Below are positions 51,295-61,419 of a stretch of DNA of 64,000 bases, one piece after another (position 1 is the first letter of the stretch; each line of letters starts with the position of its first letter). The notes below the pieces were generated by a model, which was given only the letters and a program-made list of their open reading frames with translations, had not been told where the DNA came from and did no database searches. Source of the DNA: Actinokineospora auranticolor (GTDB lineage Bacteria; Actinomycetota; Actinomycetes; Mycobacteriales; Pseudonocardiaceae); NCBI RefSeq assembly GCF_002934265.1, contig NZ_PTIX01000009.1, positions 275,970-339,969 of the forward strand, given 5' to 3'. Both the position numbers and the translations under genes were made by a program.

Positions 51295-52629
51295 TCAGCG
51301 CGCCTCGGCCGGGGACGCGTCGCGGGCGCAGCGGAAGCCCGAGAAGATCTGCCTGCGGATCGGGTGGTCCCAGTTGCGGAAGGTGCCGCGCACGGCCGAG
51401 GCGTCGGTGCCGAAGGAGCCGCCGCGCAGCATCTTGTAGTCGCCGCCGAAGAACACCTCCGAGTACTCCCGGTACGGGAACGCCGCGAACCCCGGGTACG
51501 GCCGGAAGTCCGAGTCGACCCACTCCCAGACGTCGCCGACGAGCTGGCGGGCGCCCAGCGCCGACTCGCCCAGCGGGTACGACCCGACGGGCGCGGGCCG
51601 CAGGTGCCGCTGGCCCAGGTTGGCGTGCTCGGGACCGGGGTCCTCGTCGCCCCACGGGTACCGGCGGGACCGCCCGGTGGCCGGGTCGAAGCGGGCCGCC
51701 TTCTCCCACTCCGGCTCGGTCGGCAGCCGCTTGCCCGCCCACTTCGCGTACGCGGCGGCCTCGTGGAAGCAGACGTGCACGACCGGCTCGTCCACCGGAA
51801 CCGGCTCCACGACGCCGAAGCGGGTGCGTACCCAGCCGTCGCCGTCGCGCTCCCAGAACCGGGGCGCGAAGAGCTCGGCCCGCTGCCGGTGCGCCCACCC
51901 GACCTCGCTCCACCAGCGCGGCTGGTCGTAGCCGCCCGCGGCGATGAAGTCGAGGTACTCGCCGTTGCTCACCGGCACGGTGTCGAGGTAGAACGCGTCG
52001 ACGTGCACCCGGTGCGCGGGCCGCTCGTTGTCCAGCGCCCACGGTTCGGTCGAGGTGCCCATGGTGAACGGTCCGGCCGGGACGAACACCTCGCGCTTCA
52101 CCGGCCGCGTCGCCGGTGCCGGGTCCGGCGCGCGCAGCACGGGCGCGCCCACGCGCAACTGGTGCGTGGCCAGCATGGTCTCGTCGTGCTGCTGCTCGTG
52201 CTGCACGATCATGCCGAACGCGAAGCCCTGCTCGACGAGCCGCCTGCCCTCCAGCGGGGAGGTCTCCAGCACGTCGAACACCTTGTCGCGCACCTCGCGC
52301 ACGTACCGGCGGGCCTCGACCGGGGACAGCAGCGGTAAGGACGGCCGGTTGGCGCGGGCGTGCTGGAAGGCGTCGTAGAGCTGGTCGATGTCCTCGCGCA
52401 CCGGCTCACGACCGCCGACGTCGCGGACCAGCCACAACTCCTCCTGGTTGCCGATGTGCGCGAGGTCCCAGACCAGCGGCGACATCAGCTTCGAGTGCTG
52501 GCGGACCAGGTCATCGTCGTCCACCGCCGCGGTGAGCGCGTCGCTGCGGGCGCGGGAGCGGCGCAGCTGCTCGGCCACCTTCTCGCGGACTTGCTCCGGC
52601 CCCAGAAGCCGGTCTTCGGTGCTGGTCAC
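51295..52629 (-). CDS. egtB: hercynine oxygenase (iron-dependent sulfoxide synthase)
   Basis: 444 aa from GTG 52629 with GGGAGG. The N-terminal DinB-like half supplies the iron ligands: His in DLAHIGNQEELW and the HxxxH of IVQHEQQHDETM. The C-terminal half has the formylglycine-generating-enzyme fold (VFVPAGPFTMGTS, VGDVWEWVDSDF, GFRCARD). It joins gamma-glutamylcysteine to hercynine with oxygen. The start overlaps the egtA stop by 4 bases. Confidence 0.97.
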   Translation of the reverse strand: MTSTEDRLLGPEQVREKVAEQLRRSRARSDALTAAVDDDDLVRQHSKLMSPLVWDLAHIGNQEELWLVRDVGGREPVREDIDQLYDAFQHARANRPSLPLLSPVEARRYVREVRDKVFDVLETSPLEGRRLVEQGFAFGMIVQHEQQHDETMLATHQLRVGAPVLRAPDPAPATRPVKREVFVPAGPFTMGTSTEPWALDNERPAHRVHVDAFYLDTVPVSNGEYLDFIAAGGYDQPRWWSEVGWAHRQRAELFAPRFWERDGDGWVRTRFGVVEPVPVDEPVVHVCFHEAAAYAKWAGKRLPTEPEWEKAARFDPATGRSRRYPWGDEDPGPEHANLGQRHLRPAPVGSYPLGESALGARQLVGDVWEWVDSDFRPYPGFAAFPYREYSEVFFGGDYKMLRGGSFGTDASAVRGTFRNWDHPIRRQIFSGFRCARDASPAEAR

Positions 52630-53888
52630 GACTGCCTCCCGTTCGTCGCGTTCCCGTCGGCGGCGCCCACCCGCGGTTCGACGGCACGCGCCCGCCCGGT
52701 CGCGTCGCGCAGCCGGGCCAGGCGTTCGGTGATGTCGGCGGCGGTGCCCGGGGGTAAGCCGAGACCGCTGATCGCCGGGATGCCCAGGTCGAGGACTCGG
52801 CGCGCGACGCGCGCGAGGTCCGGGTCGGTGCGGCCGAGCCGGGCGGCGTCGAGCCACCGGTCCGCGGCGGGCGCGCAGGCGTCGACCACGGCGTCGACGG
52901 TGCGGCGGTCGGCCATCAGCGCGACGAGCAGCGCGGCGGGCACGACCCACGCGTCGCCGTCCTGCGCGTCGAGGTAGCGGATCTCCAGGTAGCCCTGCGG
53001 GCGGACCGGCGGGAACATCGTGGAGATGTGGTAATCGAGGTCGTCGGTGGTCGGCGGGCCGGGCAGCGCGCCGCCGATCCAGTCGGCGAAGGTGACCCCG
53101 GTCGGCGCGTCCCAGCAGCCGCCGGGTCTTCGCAGGCAGAGCAGCGGCGCCTCGAGCACGTAGTGGGCCCACGCGGCGGCCGGGTCGTCGGTGACCGGGA
53201 CCGGGCGGGACCGGGGCGGGTCCACGCCGAGGACCGTGCGCAGCCGGGCCGAGGCCCAGCCGGTCGGCGCCCCGGCGAGGTCCGGCGAGTTCGCGAACAG
53301 CGCCACCATGACCGGGCCCAGCCGGTGCGCCGCGGCCCAGCGGGCGGCCGCGTCACCCCGCTCGCCCACGTCGAGGCAGACCTGCAGGCCCGCGCTGGCG
53401 CACATCATCGTGACGCCGTGCGGGCCGATCGGTGCGAAGGCGCGTTCCATCGCGGCGTAGCGGGGGGTGTCGAGGACTCGGCGCGGGGCGCGGTGCGCGT
53501 CGAGGGCGCGGGGGCCGAGTACGAGACCGGCCTGGTCGAGCAGCCCGGCGAGGTGGTGGTGGTCGGCGGTGACCACGTCGACCAGCGGGCCGAGGGCGGG
53601 GCTGGGGAGGGACGAGATCTCGACCTGGCCGCCGGGCTCCAGGGTGAGCGGGGAACCGGAGGGCAGCGGCAGGTGGGGGCTGTCGGGGCGGAGGGTCACC
53701 GGGGTGTGCGGCCCCAGCGCGGCGGCGAGGTGGTCGGGGTCGAGTCGCCGCCGGGGGTCGTCGCGGTGGTGCACGACCCACTCCAACTCGACGCCCAGCA
53801 GACGCGGCGGCCCGTGCTTGAAGCACACCGAGGCCACGTACGCCTCGGCTTCCACTCTGGCCCGCAGCCTGCGCCCGTCGGTGGACAT
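52626..53888 (-). CDS. egtA: glutamate-cysteine ligase of the ergothioneine pathway
   Basis: 420 aa from ATG 53888 with AGGGAG. Gamma-glutamylcysteine synthetase family: LLGVELEWVVHHRDD, VEISSLPSPALGPLVD, MMCASAGLQVCLDVG, LEIRYLDAQDGDAW. It makes the gamma-glutamylcysteine used by EgtB. First gene of egtABCD; transcribed divergently from acnR, with an AcnR-like site between them. Confidence 0.95.
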   Translation of the reverse strand: MSTDGRRLRARVEAEAYVASVCFKHGPPRLLGVELEWVVHHRDDPRRRLDPDHLAAALGPHTPVTLRPDSPHLPLPSGSPLTLEPGGQVEISSLPSPALGPLVDVVTADHHHLAGLLDQAGLVLGPRALDAHRAPRRVLDTPRYAAMERAFAPIGPHGVTMMCASAGLQVCLDVGERGDAAARWAAAHRLGPVMVALFANSPDLAGAPTGWASARLRTVLGVDPPRSRPVPVTDDPAAAWAHYVLEAPLLCLRRPGGCWDAPTGVTFADWIGGALPGPPTTDDLDYHISTMFPPVRPQGYLEIRYLDAQDGDAWVVPAALLVALMADRRTVDAVVDACAPAADRWLDAARLGRTDPDLARVARRVLDLGIPAISGLGLPPGTAADITERLARLRDATGRARAVEPRVGAADGNATNGRQS

Positions 53889-54097
53889 GTGCTCATCTCC
53901 CTTCCGCTGATCACCGGCGCCCGGTCCGGTTCGACCGGGTTTCCCCGTTGGTGGTGCCGAAAAACCGGGCCGACCCCCGAAAAACGGCTGGCTGACCCCG
54001 GAGAACGACGCTACACGCGGCCACCGACAGCCGCACGGATCCGAACGGGCCCCGCTCGACGCGCGGGAGGCGGTGTCCACTGGACGGACGTGACACC

Positions 54098-54113
54098 CAA
54101 TACGTACGTACGG
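54098..54113. promoter_or_regulatory. AcnR-like operator in the egtA/acnR intergenic region
   Basis: CAATACGTACGTACGG matches the AcnR operator pattern CAGNACnnncGTACTG except for one symmetric pair of changes (third base and second-last base). It lies 36 bases before the acnR start, suggesting autoregulation and possibly control of egtA. Confidence 0.55.
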
Positions 54114-54149
54114 ATTGCTTAAGCCGGGGCCTACTGCCACGATCGTCGG

Positions 54150-54746
54150 GTGCCACGGGTGAGCCAGGACCATCTCGACGCGCGACGGCGCCAGATCCTC
54201 GACGGCGCCCGGTCGTGCTTCGCGCGCTACGGCTACGAGGGCGCCACCGTGCGCAGGTTGGAAGAGGCTACCGGACTTTCCCGCGGTGCCATTTTCCACC
54301 ACTTCCGCGACAAGGAGTCGCTGTTCCTGGCGTTGGCCGAGGACGACGTGCTGCGGATGGCCGAGGTGGTGGCCGCGCAAGGTCTCGTTCAGGTGATGCG
54401 GGAACTGCTGTCGTCGCCCGCGGGCACCGGCGACACGCTGAGCCCGGCGGACTGGCTGGGGACCCGGTTGGAGGTGTCGCGCAGGCTGCGCACCGACCCG
54501 GAGTTCCGGGCGCGCTGGGCGGAGCGGTCCGAGCAGCTCACGGTGGCCACGCGGGAGCGCCTGCTGCGGCAGCGGGAAGCGGGCAAGCTGCGCGACGACG
54601 TGGACGTGCACGTGCTGACCGCGTTCCTCGAACTGGTGCTGGAGGGCCTGGTGTCGCACCTGGCCATGGGCCTGCCCGCGGACGACATGGACCCCGTGCT
54701 GGACCTGGTCGAGGAGACCGTTCGACGGCACCGCCGCTCGGGGTGA
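54150..54746 (+). CDS. acnR: TetR family regulator, probable aconitase repressor
   Basis: 198 aa from GTG 54150. The TetR helix-turn-helix is QILDGARSCFARYGYEGATV then RRLEEATGLSRGAIFHHFRD. The N-terminus MPRVSQDHLDARRRQIL is like that of the TetR genes adjoining acn in mycobacteria and corynebacteria. An AcnR-type operator lies before acnA in this window and a close variant before this gene, so AcnR is the best call. In mycobacteria it lies next to acn; here 6.6 kb of other genes intervene. Its stop overlaps the MFS start by 1 base. Confidence 0.8.
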   Translation: MPRVSQDHLDARRRQILDGARSCFARYGYEGATVRRLEEATGLSRGAIFHHFRDKESLFLALAEDDVLRMAEVVAAQGLVQVMRELLSSPAGTGDTLSPADWLGTRLEVSRRLRTDPEFRARWAERSEQLTVATRERLLRQREAGKLRDDVDVHVLTAFLELVLEGLVSHLAMGLPADDMDPVLDLVEETVRRHRRSG

Positions 54747-55912
54747 TGCGCGCGTACGCGGTGGCCGCGAGCCTCGCGCGCGTCGCCGACGAGATGGTCG
54801 GGGTCGCGGTGGTGCTGCTGGTGCTGGCCCGCACGGGGAGCCCGGCGGCGGCCGGTGCGGTGGTCACCGCGTACACGCTGCCTTCCATTGTGTCCGGTCC
54901 GGTGTTGGGCGCTTGGTTGGACCGGACCGCCTATAGGCGTTCGGTGCTGGCGGGCGGCGGGGTGCTGCTGGCGGCTACCTGCGTGGGTCTTGCCGCGACG
55001 GTCGGTACGGGACCGTTGGTGGTGCCGGTGCTGCTGGCGGCGGTCACCGGCTTGGCGTTGCCGCTGACCAGCGGCGGTTACTCCAGTTTGGTGCCGCGGT
55101 TGGTGGCCGCCGAGCGGTTGGGGTGGGCGAACGCCCTGGACGCGGCGGCGTTCAACGTCGGCTCGATCACCGGGCCAGCACTGGCCGGTACGGTCGCCGC
55201 GGTGGTGAGCCCCGCCGCGGCTGTGTTGTTGATCGGGGTGCTCGCGTTGGCGGGGGCTGTGTGCACGGGCTTCTTACCTCGGGTGGACACCGAGTCTCGG
55301 GAGCGGGAACCGCTGTTGCGGACAGTCCGGGCGGGACTGGTCCACCTGGTACGCACCCCTCCCCTGCGTGGCGCCACCTTGACCACGGTTCTGGGGTACG
55401 GCTCGGTCGGGATCCTGGCCACCGCGATGCCGCTGCGTGCCGAGGAGCTCGGTCACGGCCGTCCGGCCGCCGGTTACCTGTGGACGGCGTTGGAGGTCGG
55501 TTGCCTGGTGGCGGTCGCGCTGCTCGGTAGGCTCGCCGCGATCCCCCGGCCGGAACGGACGGTGTTCGCGAGTACCGCTGTCTTCGGGCTGGTCATGTTC
55601 ACCTGGCCGGTTGTGGACGGTTTCGCGTGGACACTGGTCGTAGTGGCCGTGGCCGGTCTCGCGGAGGGGTTGGCGCTGCCCGCGATCATGTCGACCCGCC
55701 AGCGGTACACACCGCCGGACCTGCTGGCCCAGGTCTCGACCACGGGCGCCAGCCTCAAGATCGCCGGGTACTCGCTGGGGGCGCTGGCGGGTGGCTGGCT
55801 GGTCCCGGCGGCCGGTCCAGGGGCGGCGATGGCGGTCACGGCGGGCACGCAACTGCTGGCCGCGGGGCTGGGGACAACTTTGAGCGCGGCCCGCCGGAAG
55901 CTGGTGGACTGA
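54746..55912 (+). CDS. major facilitator superfamily transporter
   Basis: 388 aa, about 12 membrane spans, MFS_3-like (enterobactin-exporter type). Landmarks: VVLLVLARTGSPAAAGAVVT, GPVLGAWLDRTAYRRSV in the loop between spans 2 and 3, and GWANALDAAAFNVGSITGPA. Its ATG shares a base with the acnR stop, so it is co-transcribed; substrate unknown. Confidence 0.9.
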   Translation: MRAYAVAASLARVADEMVGVAVVLLVLARTGSPAAAGAVVTAYTLPSIVSGPVLGAWLDRTAYRRSVLAGGGVLLAATCVGLAATVGTGPLVVPVLLAAVTGLALPLTSGGYSSLVPRLVAAERLGWANALDAAAFNVGSITGPALAGTVAAVVSPAAAVLLIGVLALAGAVCTGFLPRVDTESREREPLLRTVRAGLVHLVRTPPLRGATLTTVLGYGSVGILATAMPLRAEELGHGRPAAGYLWTALEVGCLVAVALLGRLAAIPRPERTVFASTAVFGLVMFTWPVVDGFAWTLVVVAVAGLAEGLALPAIMSTRQRYTPPDLLAQVSTTGASLKIAGYSLGALAGGWLVPAAGPGAAMAVTAGTQLLAAGLGTTLSAARRKLVD

Positions 55913-55916
55913 ACGC

Positions 55917-56483
55917 ATGGAACTGACAACGGCCCACGATCGGGCAAGAGATGTGTTCGACCGGGCCGTGGGCGCGGTCCGGGATTGGGACGGGCCGACG
56001 GCGTGCGGTGCGTGGAACGCGCGTGAGCTGGTGAACCACCTGGTGTCCGAGCAGTTGTGGGTGCCGCACCTGGTCGGGGGCGAGACCATCGAGCAGGTCG
56101 GCGACCGGTACGACGGCGACCTGGTCGGCGACGACCCGGTGGGGGCGTGGGCACGGGCGTCGGAGGTGTCGCGGGTGGCGTGGGCCGGCGTGCCCGACGA
56201 CCGGGACGTCCACCTGAGCTACGCGACCGTCCCCGCGCGCGACTACCGCTGGCAGATGATCCTCGACCTGGCCGTACACGGCTGGGACCTGACCGCCGCG
56301 ACAGACCACGACCCGGCGATCGGGGACGCGTTAGCCGAGGCGCTGCTGGCCGAGTTCACCCCGGAGATCGCCCGGTGGGAGGGCACGGGCATCTTCGCCG
56401 CCCCGGTCCCGGTCCCCGACCACGCGGACGCGACCACCCGCCTGCTCGCCCTCACCGGCCGCGACCCGGCCTGGCAACCGTGA
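55917..56483 (+). CDS. TIGR03086 family (mycothiol-dependent/DinB-like) protein
   Basis: 188 aa. The four-helix DinB/MDMPI N-terminal pattern is clear: ACGAWNARELVNHLVSEQLW, metal-type His in NHLVSE and DLAVHGWDLTAATDHDP. TIGR03086 proteins are metal-binding and often linked to mycothiol, the actinobacterial thiol. It starts 5 bases after the MFS gene. Activity unknown. Confidence 0.88.
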   Translation: MELTTAHDRARDVFDRAVGAVRDWDGPTACGAWNARELVNHLVSEQLWVPHLVGGETIEQVGDRYDGDLVGDDPVGAWARASEVSRVAWAGVPDDRDVHLSYATVPARDYRWQMILDLAVHGWDLTAATDHDPAIGDALAEALLAEFTPEIARWEGTGIFAAPVPVPDHADATTRLLALTGRDPAWQP

Positions 56484-57793
56484 CCATCGGCCACGGCGAA
56501 CCACCTGGTACGGCGGCCTCGGACCGCCTCGGCGGGGGGTTCTGGGTGCTTGGGCGCTGCTGAGGAGGCCGCCGGACTGGAGTGATCGCGTCGCCAAGGC
56601 CCAGTCGGGTGATGATGTCGGCGGACTCGGCCGCAGTGATCATGCCGCCAGGAACGGCCGGGACTGACGTGCCGCCGAGACCCCGGCGCGGCCGTGCCGC
56701 CTGCCTCGGTAGGCACCGCCATGCCACCGAGACCGAGGCGGTCGCGCCACCGGGCTCGGTCGAGGTGGCCACGCCACGGCACCGGCGGGCTGCCGTGGCG
56801 CCCCCACACTCGATCGGGTGGCCATGTCGCGAGGACTCGGCCGAGGTAGCCGGACCGCCGCGCGTGTCCGGCGGCCGTGTCACCTGGGCTTGGCCGGGGT
56901 GTCGTGGCACCGGAATCGGTTGAGGTGGCCGTGGCCCCACGGTCGGCAGGAGCGTGGCAGAAGTGCGCGTGCCCACCGCGCTCGGCCCGGATCGGCCGCG
57001 CCGCCGCATTCGATTGGCGACCGCGTCACCTGGGCATGGCCAAGAAGGACGTGCCACCGCGCTCCGGCTGAAGCGGTCGGGGCAGCCGTGTCGCCGGGCT
57101 CGATCAGCGCGGCCGTGCCACCGGACTTAGCCGGAGCCTCATCTCGGCCGGGCAGTCGCGCCACCGGACTTGGCCGGAGCCTCATCTCGGCGGGACCGGC
57201 CGTGCCGCCGCACTTCGCTGGGGTCGGTCGGTCTCCGAGGTCGGTCAGGGCGGTCGCGCCACCGCACTCGGCCGGAGCCTCATCTCGGCCGGAGCCGTCC
57301 TGCCACCGCCCCCGGCCGGGGCAGGCTCGTCCCCCGAGTCGGGCGACTGTGCCACCAGGACTCGGTTGGGCAGCCCCGTACCGCTCGACCGGCCGGGACC
57401 AGCGCGGCGGCCCCGATCTGCTGCCGCCCGCGCCCAGCGGTGCCGACGCCGCCGGGCCGAGGCGACCGGGTCGCCGGCGGGGTGTGGCGGGTTCGGTGCG
57501 ATCAGGCATGCCGGGTGTGGGAGCGGTCGGACCGCGGGGTCCGCGCGGTGCTCGGCGGGGCAGTGGGGGTGACGTGGGCGGACACCCGGCGCTGATCACC
57601 TCCCGGGCGGGGCCGGCGCCCCTTAGACTGGGCCGGTTCGCAGGACGTCGGGGATCCGGGCGGGAGCCCTCGGCGTCGGGTCACGTCTGTCGAGGAGTAC
57701 CGGCCCCGTGCGCAAGGCGCAGAAGAAGAGCCCCGGTCGCAGTAGCGGGCCGGGAGACAGTCCCGGCGACCATAGCGACCCGGAACCCGGGCG
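56484..57793. repeat. 1.3-kb gene-free region with degenerate minisatellites
   Basis: No credible gene. Words such as GCCACCG..ACT.GGCCGG and TCGGTCGAGGTGGCC recur. CCGGAGCCTCATCTCGGC is found exactly at 57131, 57174 and 57272. The long frames crossing it (on both strands, with GGA-T-S-EPGG-like or R-D-EAPA-like peptides) reflect this low complexity. Function unknown. Confidence 0.6.
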
Positions 57794-59134
<1,341 letters not shown>

Positions 59135-59321
59135 GCGACCTGCCACACCTGGGACTCCAGACGTCGACCAGCGGACACGACACCGCGACAGAGCAGCCGC
59201 CAAGCCGCGTCCCCGGGGTCGACGGCGAAGGCCGCGGGGCGGGCCGTCGGGTCACGGTGACGCGTGTCGGGCACCGGAGTGCCGGGCCGCGTGTGGCGGA
59301 GCCGCGATCGGGGGCGGGCGC
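59135..59321 (+). repeat. decayed duplicate of the CNNM gene 3' end
   Basis: The last about 90 bases of the spacer (59235-59325) align to the 3' end of the first CNNM gene: GRRVTVTRV...RVAEPRSGAGA, then a stop, versus GWRVTVMRM...RVAKLPVRSEAGA. A 29-base block (CGATCGGAGGCGGGCGCGTG and onward) occurs at 59114 and again at 59306. Both copies end GCGTGAGCGAC, which is the start of the second gene only in the latter. A tandem duplication pushed the genes apart. Confidence 0.7.
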
Positions 59322-60368
59322 GTGAGCGACGTGCTGGCGTTGGCCGCGACCGTGCTGTTGCTGCTCGGCAACGCGTTCTTCGTGGGGGCCGAGTTCGCGA
59401 TCATCACGGCTCGGCGGGACCGGTTGGAGGCGTTGGCGCGGGAGGGGAAGACGCGGGCCGGGGTGGCGGTCGAGGCGAGTCGGAACCTGCCGCTGTTGAT
59501 CGCGGGCGCGCAGCTGGGGATCACGATCTGCTCCCTCGGTCTCGGCGCGTTGGCCGAGCCGGTGTTGGCGCACCTGCTGGAGCGGCCGTTCGCGGCCATG
59601 GGGCTGCCCGAGGCCGTGGTCCACGGGGTGGCGTTCGCGCTGGCCCTGGGCATCGTGGTCACGCTGCACACGGTGCTCGGCGAGATGGTGCCGAAGAACC
59701 TCGCCATCGCGGGGCCGGAGCGCGCGGCGATGCTGCTCGTACCCGTGCACCTGGCGTTCTGCCGCCTGGTGCGGCCGGTCCTCGGCCTGTTCACGGCCGT
59801 GTCGACCGCCGTGCTGAAGCTGTTCGGCGTCAGCCCGCGCGACGAGCTGGAGAGTGCCTACACCCCCGACGAGCTGGCCACGCTCATCGCGGAGTCGCGG
59901 CGCGAGGGTCTGCTGGACGACTCCGAGCACCGCAGGCTGACCAACACCCTGTCCTCCGCCGAGCGGACGGTGGCCGAGGTGCTGGTACCGCTGGAACGGC
60001 TCAAGTCGGTACCGCACCCGCCCACCGTCGGCGCCGTCGCCGCGGCGGTCGCCGAGACCGGTTTCTCGCGGTTCCCGGTGCGCATGCCGGACGGCTCCCT
60101 CAACGGGTACGTGCACGTCAAGGACGTCCTCGACCAGGTCGACTCCGACCCCGCGACCCGCGTGCCGTGGTCCCGGGTGCGGGGTCTGCCGGAGCTGCCC
60201 GCCGACTCCCGCCTCGACGAGGCGCTGACCGCGCTGCGCCGGGCCCAGAGCCACCTGGCCAAGGCCGTGTCCGCCGACCGCGAGGTGCTCGGGGTCGTGG
60301 CGCTGGAGGACCTGGTGGAGGAGTACGTCGGCACCGTCCGGGACGGGACGCACATCGGCGACGGGTGA
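59322..60368 (+). CDS. CNNM/CorC_HlyC family membrane protein with CBS pair (second copy)
   Basis: 348 aa from GTG 59322. CNNM domain (FFVGAEFAIITARRDRLEAL, VLGEMVPKNLAIAGPERAAM) and a CBS pair (VLVPLERLKSVPHPPTVGAV, FSRFPVRMPDGSLNGYVHVK, VVALEDLVEEYVG). It lacks the C-terminal CorC_HlyC domain of the upstream copy, a common difference in such adjacent pairs. Presumably they form a heteromer in ion export. Confidence 0.95.
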   Translation: MSDVLALAATVLLLLGNAFFVGAEFAIITARRDRLEALAREGKTRAGVAVEASRNLPLLIAGAQLGITICSLGLGALAEPVLAHLLERPFAAMGLPEAVVHGVAFALALGIVVTLHTVLGEMVPKNLAIAGPERAAMLLVPVHLAFCRLVRPVLGLFTAVSTAVLKLFGVSPRDELESAYTPDELATLIAESRREGLLDDSEHRRLTNTLSSAERTVAEVLVPLERLKSVPHPPTVGAVAAAVAETGFSRFPVRMPDGSLNGYVHVKDVLDQVDSDPATRVPWSRVRGLPELPADSRLDEALTALRRAQSHLAKAVSADREVLGVVALEDLVEEYVGTVRDGTHIGDG

Positions 60369-60390
60369 GCGTGGGGGACAATGGCCCGCG

Positions 60391-61287
60391 ATGGCTCCCC
60401 TCACCGACTCCCAGGTCACCGTGCTGCCCGAGGCCGAGTGGCAGGCCCGCCGCGACGCGCACGCGCGGCGGGTCCGGCAGTGGACGGGGCCGCACCAGGA
60501 GCGGCGGCTGCGGCGCGAGAAGCACCCGGTCCTGGACTTCCTCTTCACCTACTACTCGCACCGGCCCGCCCACCTGGAGCGCTGGCACCCCGGCCACGGG
60601 GTCGTGCTGGCCGGTGCAAGTGCGCGTGAGTACCTGCGGTGGAAGGAGTACACCGCCGTCCCCGAGGGCGTGACGCCGCTGCCGTTGTCGCCGCAGCGGC
60701 GGTTCACCGCCGGGTTCGTGCGCGACCTGCTGGCCGCGACCGCGTCCCGGCCGCCGCGGCTGGGCTGCTTCGGGCTGCACGAGTGGGCCATGGTGTACCG
60801 CGCGGGCGAGGTCCGGCACGAGGCGTGGCCGCTGCGGCTGGGGTCGGCGGGCACGGACGCGGTGGTCGAGGCGTCGACGATCAAGTGCAGCCACTTCGAC
60901 GCGTACCGGTTCTTCACCGAGCCCGCGCGGCCGCTCAACACCCTCGCGCCGAGCCGGGAGGGGCAGGTCGCGATGGAGCAGCCGGGGTGCCTGCACGCGA
61001 CCATGGACCTGTTCAAGTGGGCCTACAAGCTCGCCCCGCACACCCCGTCGGAGCTGGTGGCCGACTGCTTCGAGCTGGCCGTGGACGTGCGCGCGCTGGA
61101 CATGCGGGCCAGCCCGTACGACCTGTCCGCGCTGGGCTACGAGCCGGTGCGGATCGAGACCGAGCGGGGCCGCGCGGACTACGTGCGGGCGCAGGTCGCG
61201 TTCACCGAGCGGGCCGCGCCGCTGCGGACCAGTCTCGTTGCCCTGTGCGAGGCCCTGCTGGCGGATCACCCGGACGATCCCAGCTGA
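60391..61287 (+). CDS. conserved protein (often labelled 3-methyladenine DNA glycosylase)
   Basis: 298 aa. Motifs HPVLDFLFTYYSHRPAHLER, LGCFGLHEWAMVYRA, TIKCSHFDAYRFFTEPARPL, QPGCLHATMDLFKWAYKL and CFELAVDVRALDMRASPYD are strongly conserved in actinobacterial homologues. The several His, Cys and Glu suggest a metal site. Databases often call this family 3-methyladenine glycosylase, but the glycosylase helix-hairpin-helix is not visible, so that function is doubtful. 22 bases separate it from the CNNM pair. Confidence 0.8.
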   Translation: MAPLTDSQVTVLPEAEWQARRDAHARRVRQWTGPHQERRLRREKHPVLDFLFTYYSHRPAHLERWHPGHGVVLAGASAREYLRWKEYTAVPEGVTPLPLSPQRRFTAGFVRDLLAATASRPPRLGCFGLHEWAMVYRAGEVRHEAWPLRLGSAGTDAVVEASTIKCSHFDAYRFFTEPARPLNTLAPSREGQVAMEQPGCLHATMDLFKWAYKLAPHTPSELVADCFELAVDVRALDMRASPYDLSALGYEPVRIETERGRADYVRAQVAFTERAAPLRTSLVALCEALLADHPDDPS

Positions 61288-61326
61288 GTCCGCCGTCCAG
61301 GTGAATTTCTCCCGGCGTACGGTGAC

Positions 61327-61354
61327 TTGACGCGTCCCGTTCCCCGAATAGAGT
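61327..61354 (+). promoter_or_regulatory. sigma-70-type promoter of the SBP/VWA gene
   Basis: TTGACG (61327-61332), 16 bases and TAGAGT (61349-61354), 65 bases before the start codon at 61420. Confidence 0.6.
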
Positions 61355-61419
61355 GCTGGACGCCCCGATGCGCGCCGTGAACCGGCACCGCGCCGCGCGA
61401 AAGGACGTGATGGGTTGTC

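Noticed and set aside
60381..61304. Alternative frames over the 60391 gene
   Set aside because: The 60391-61287 frame alone contains conserved motifs and follows codon-position GC bias.
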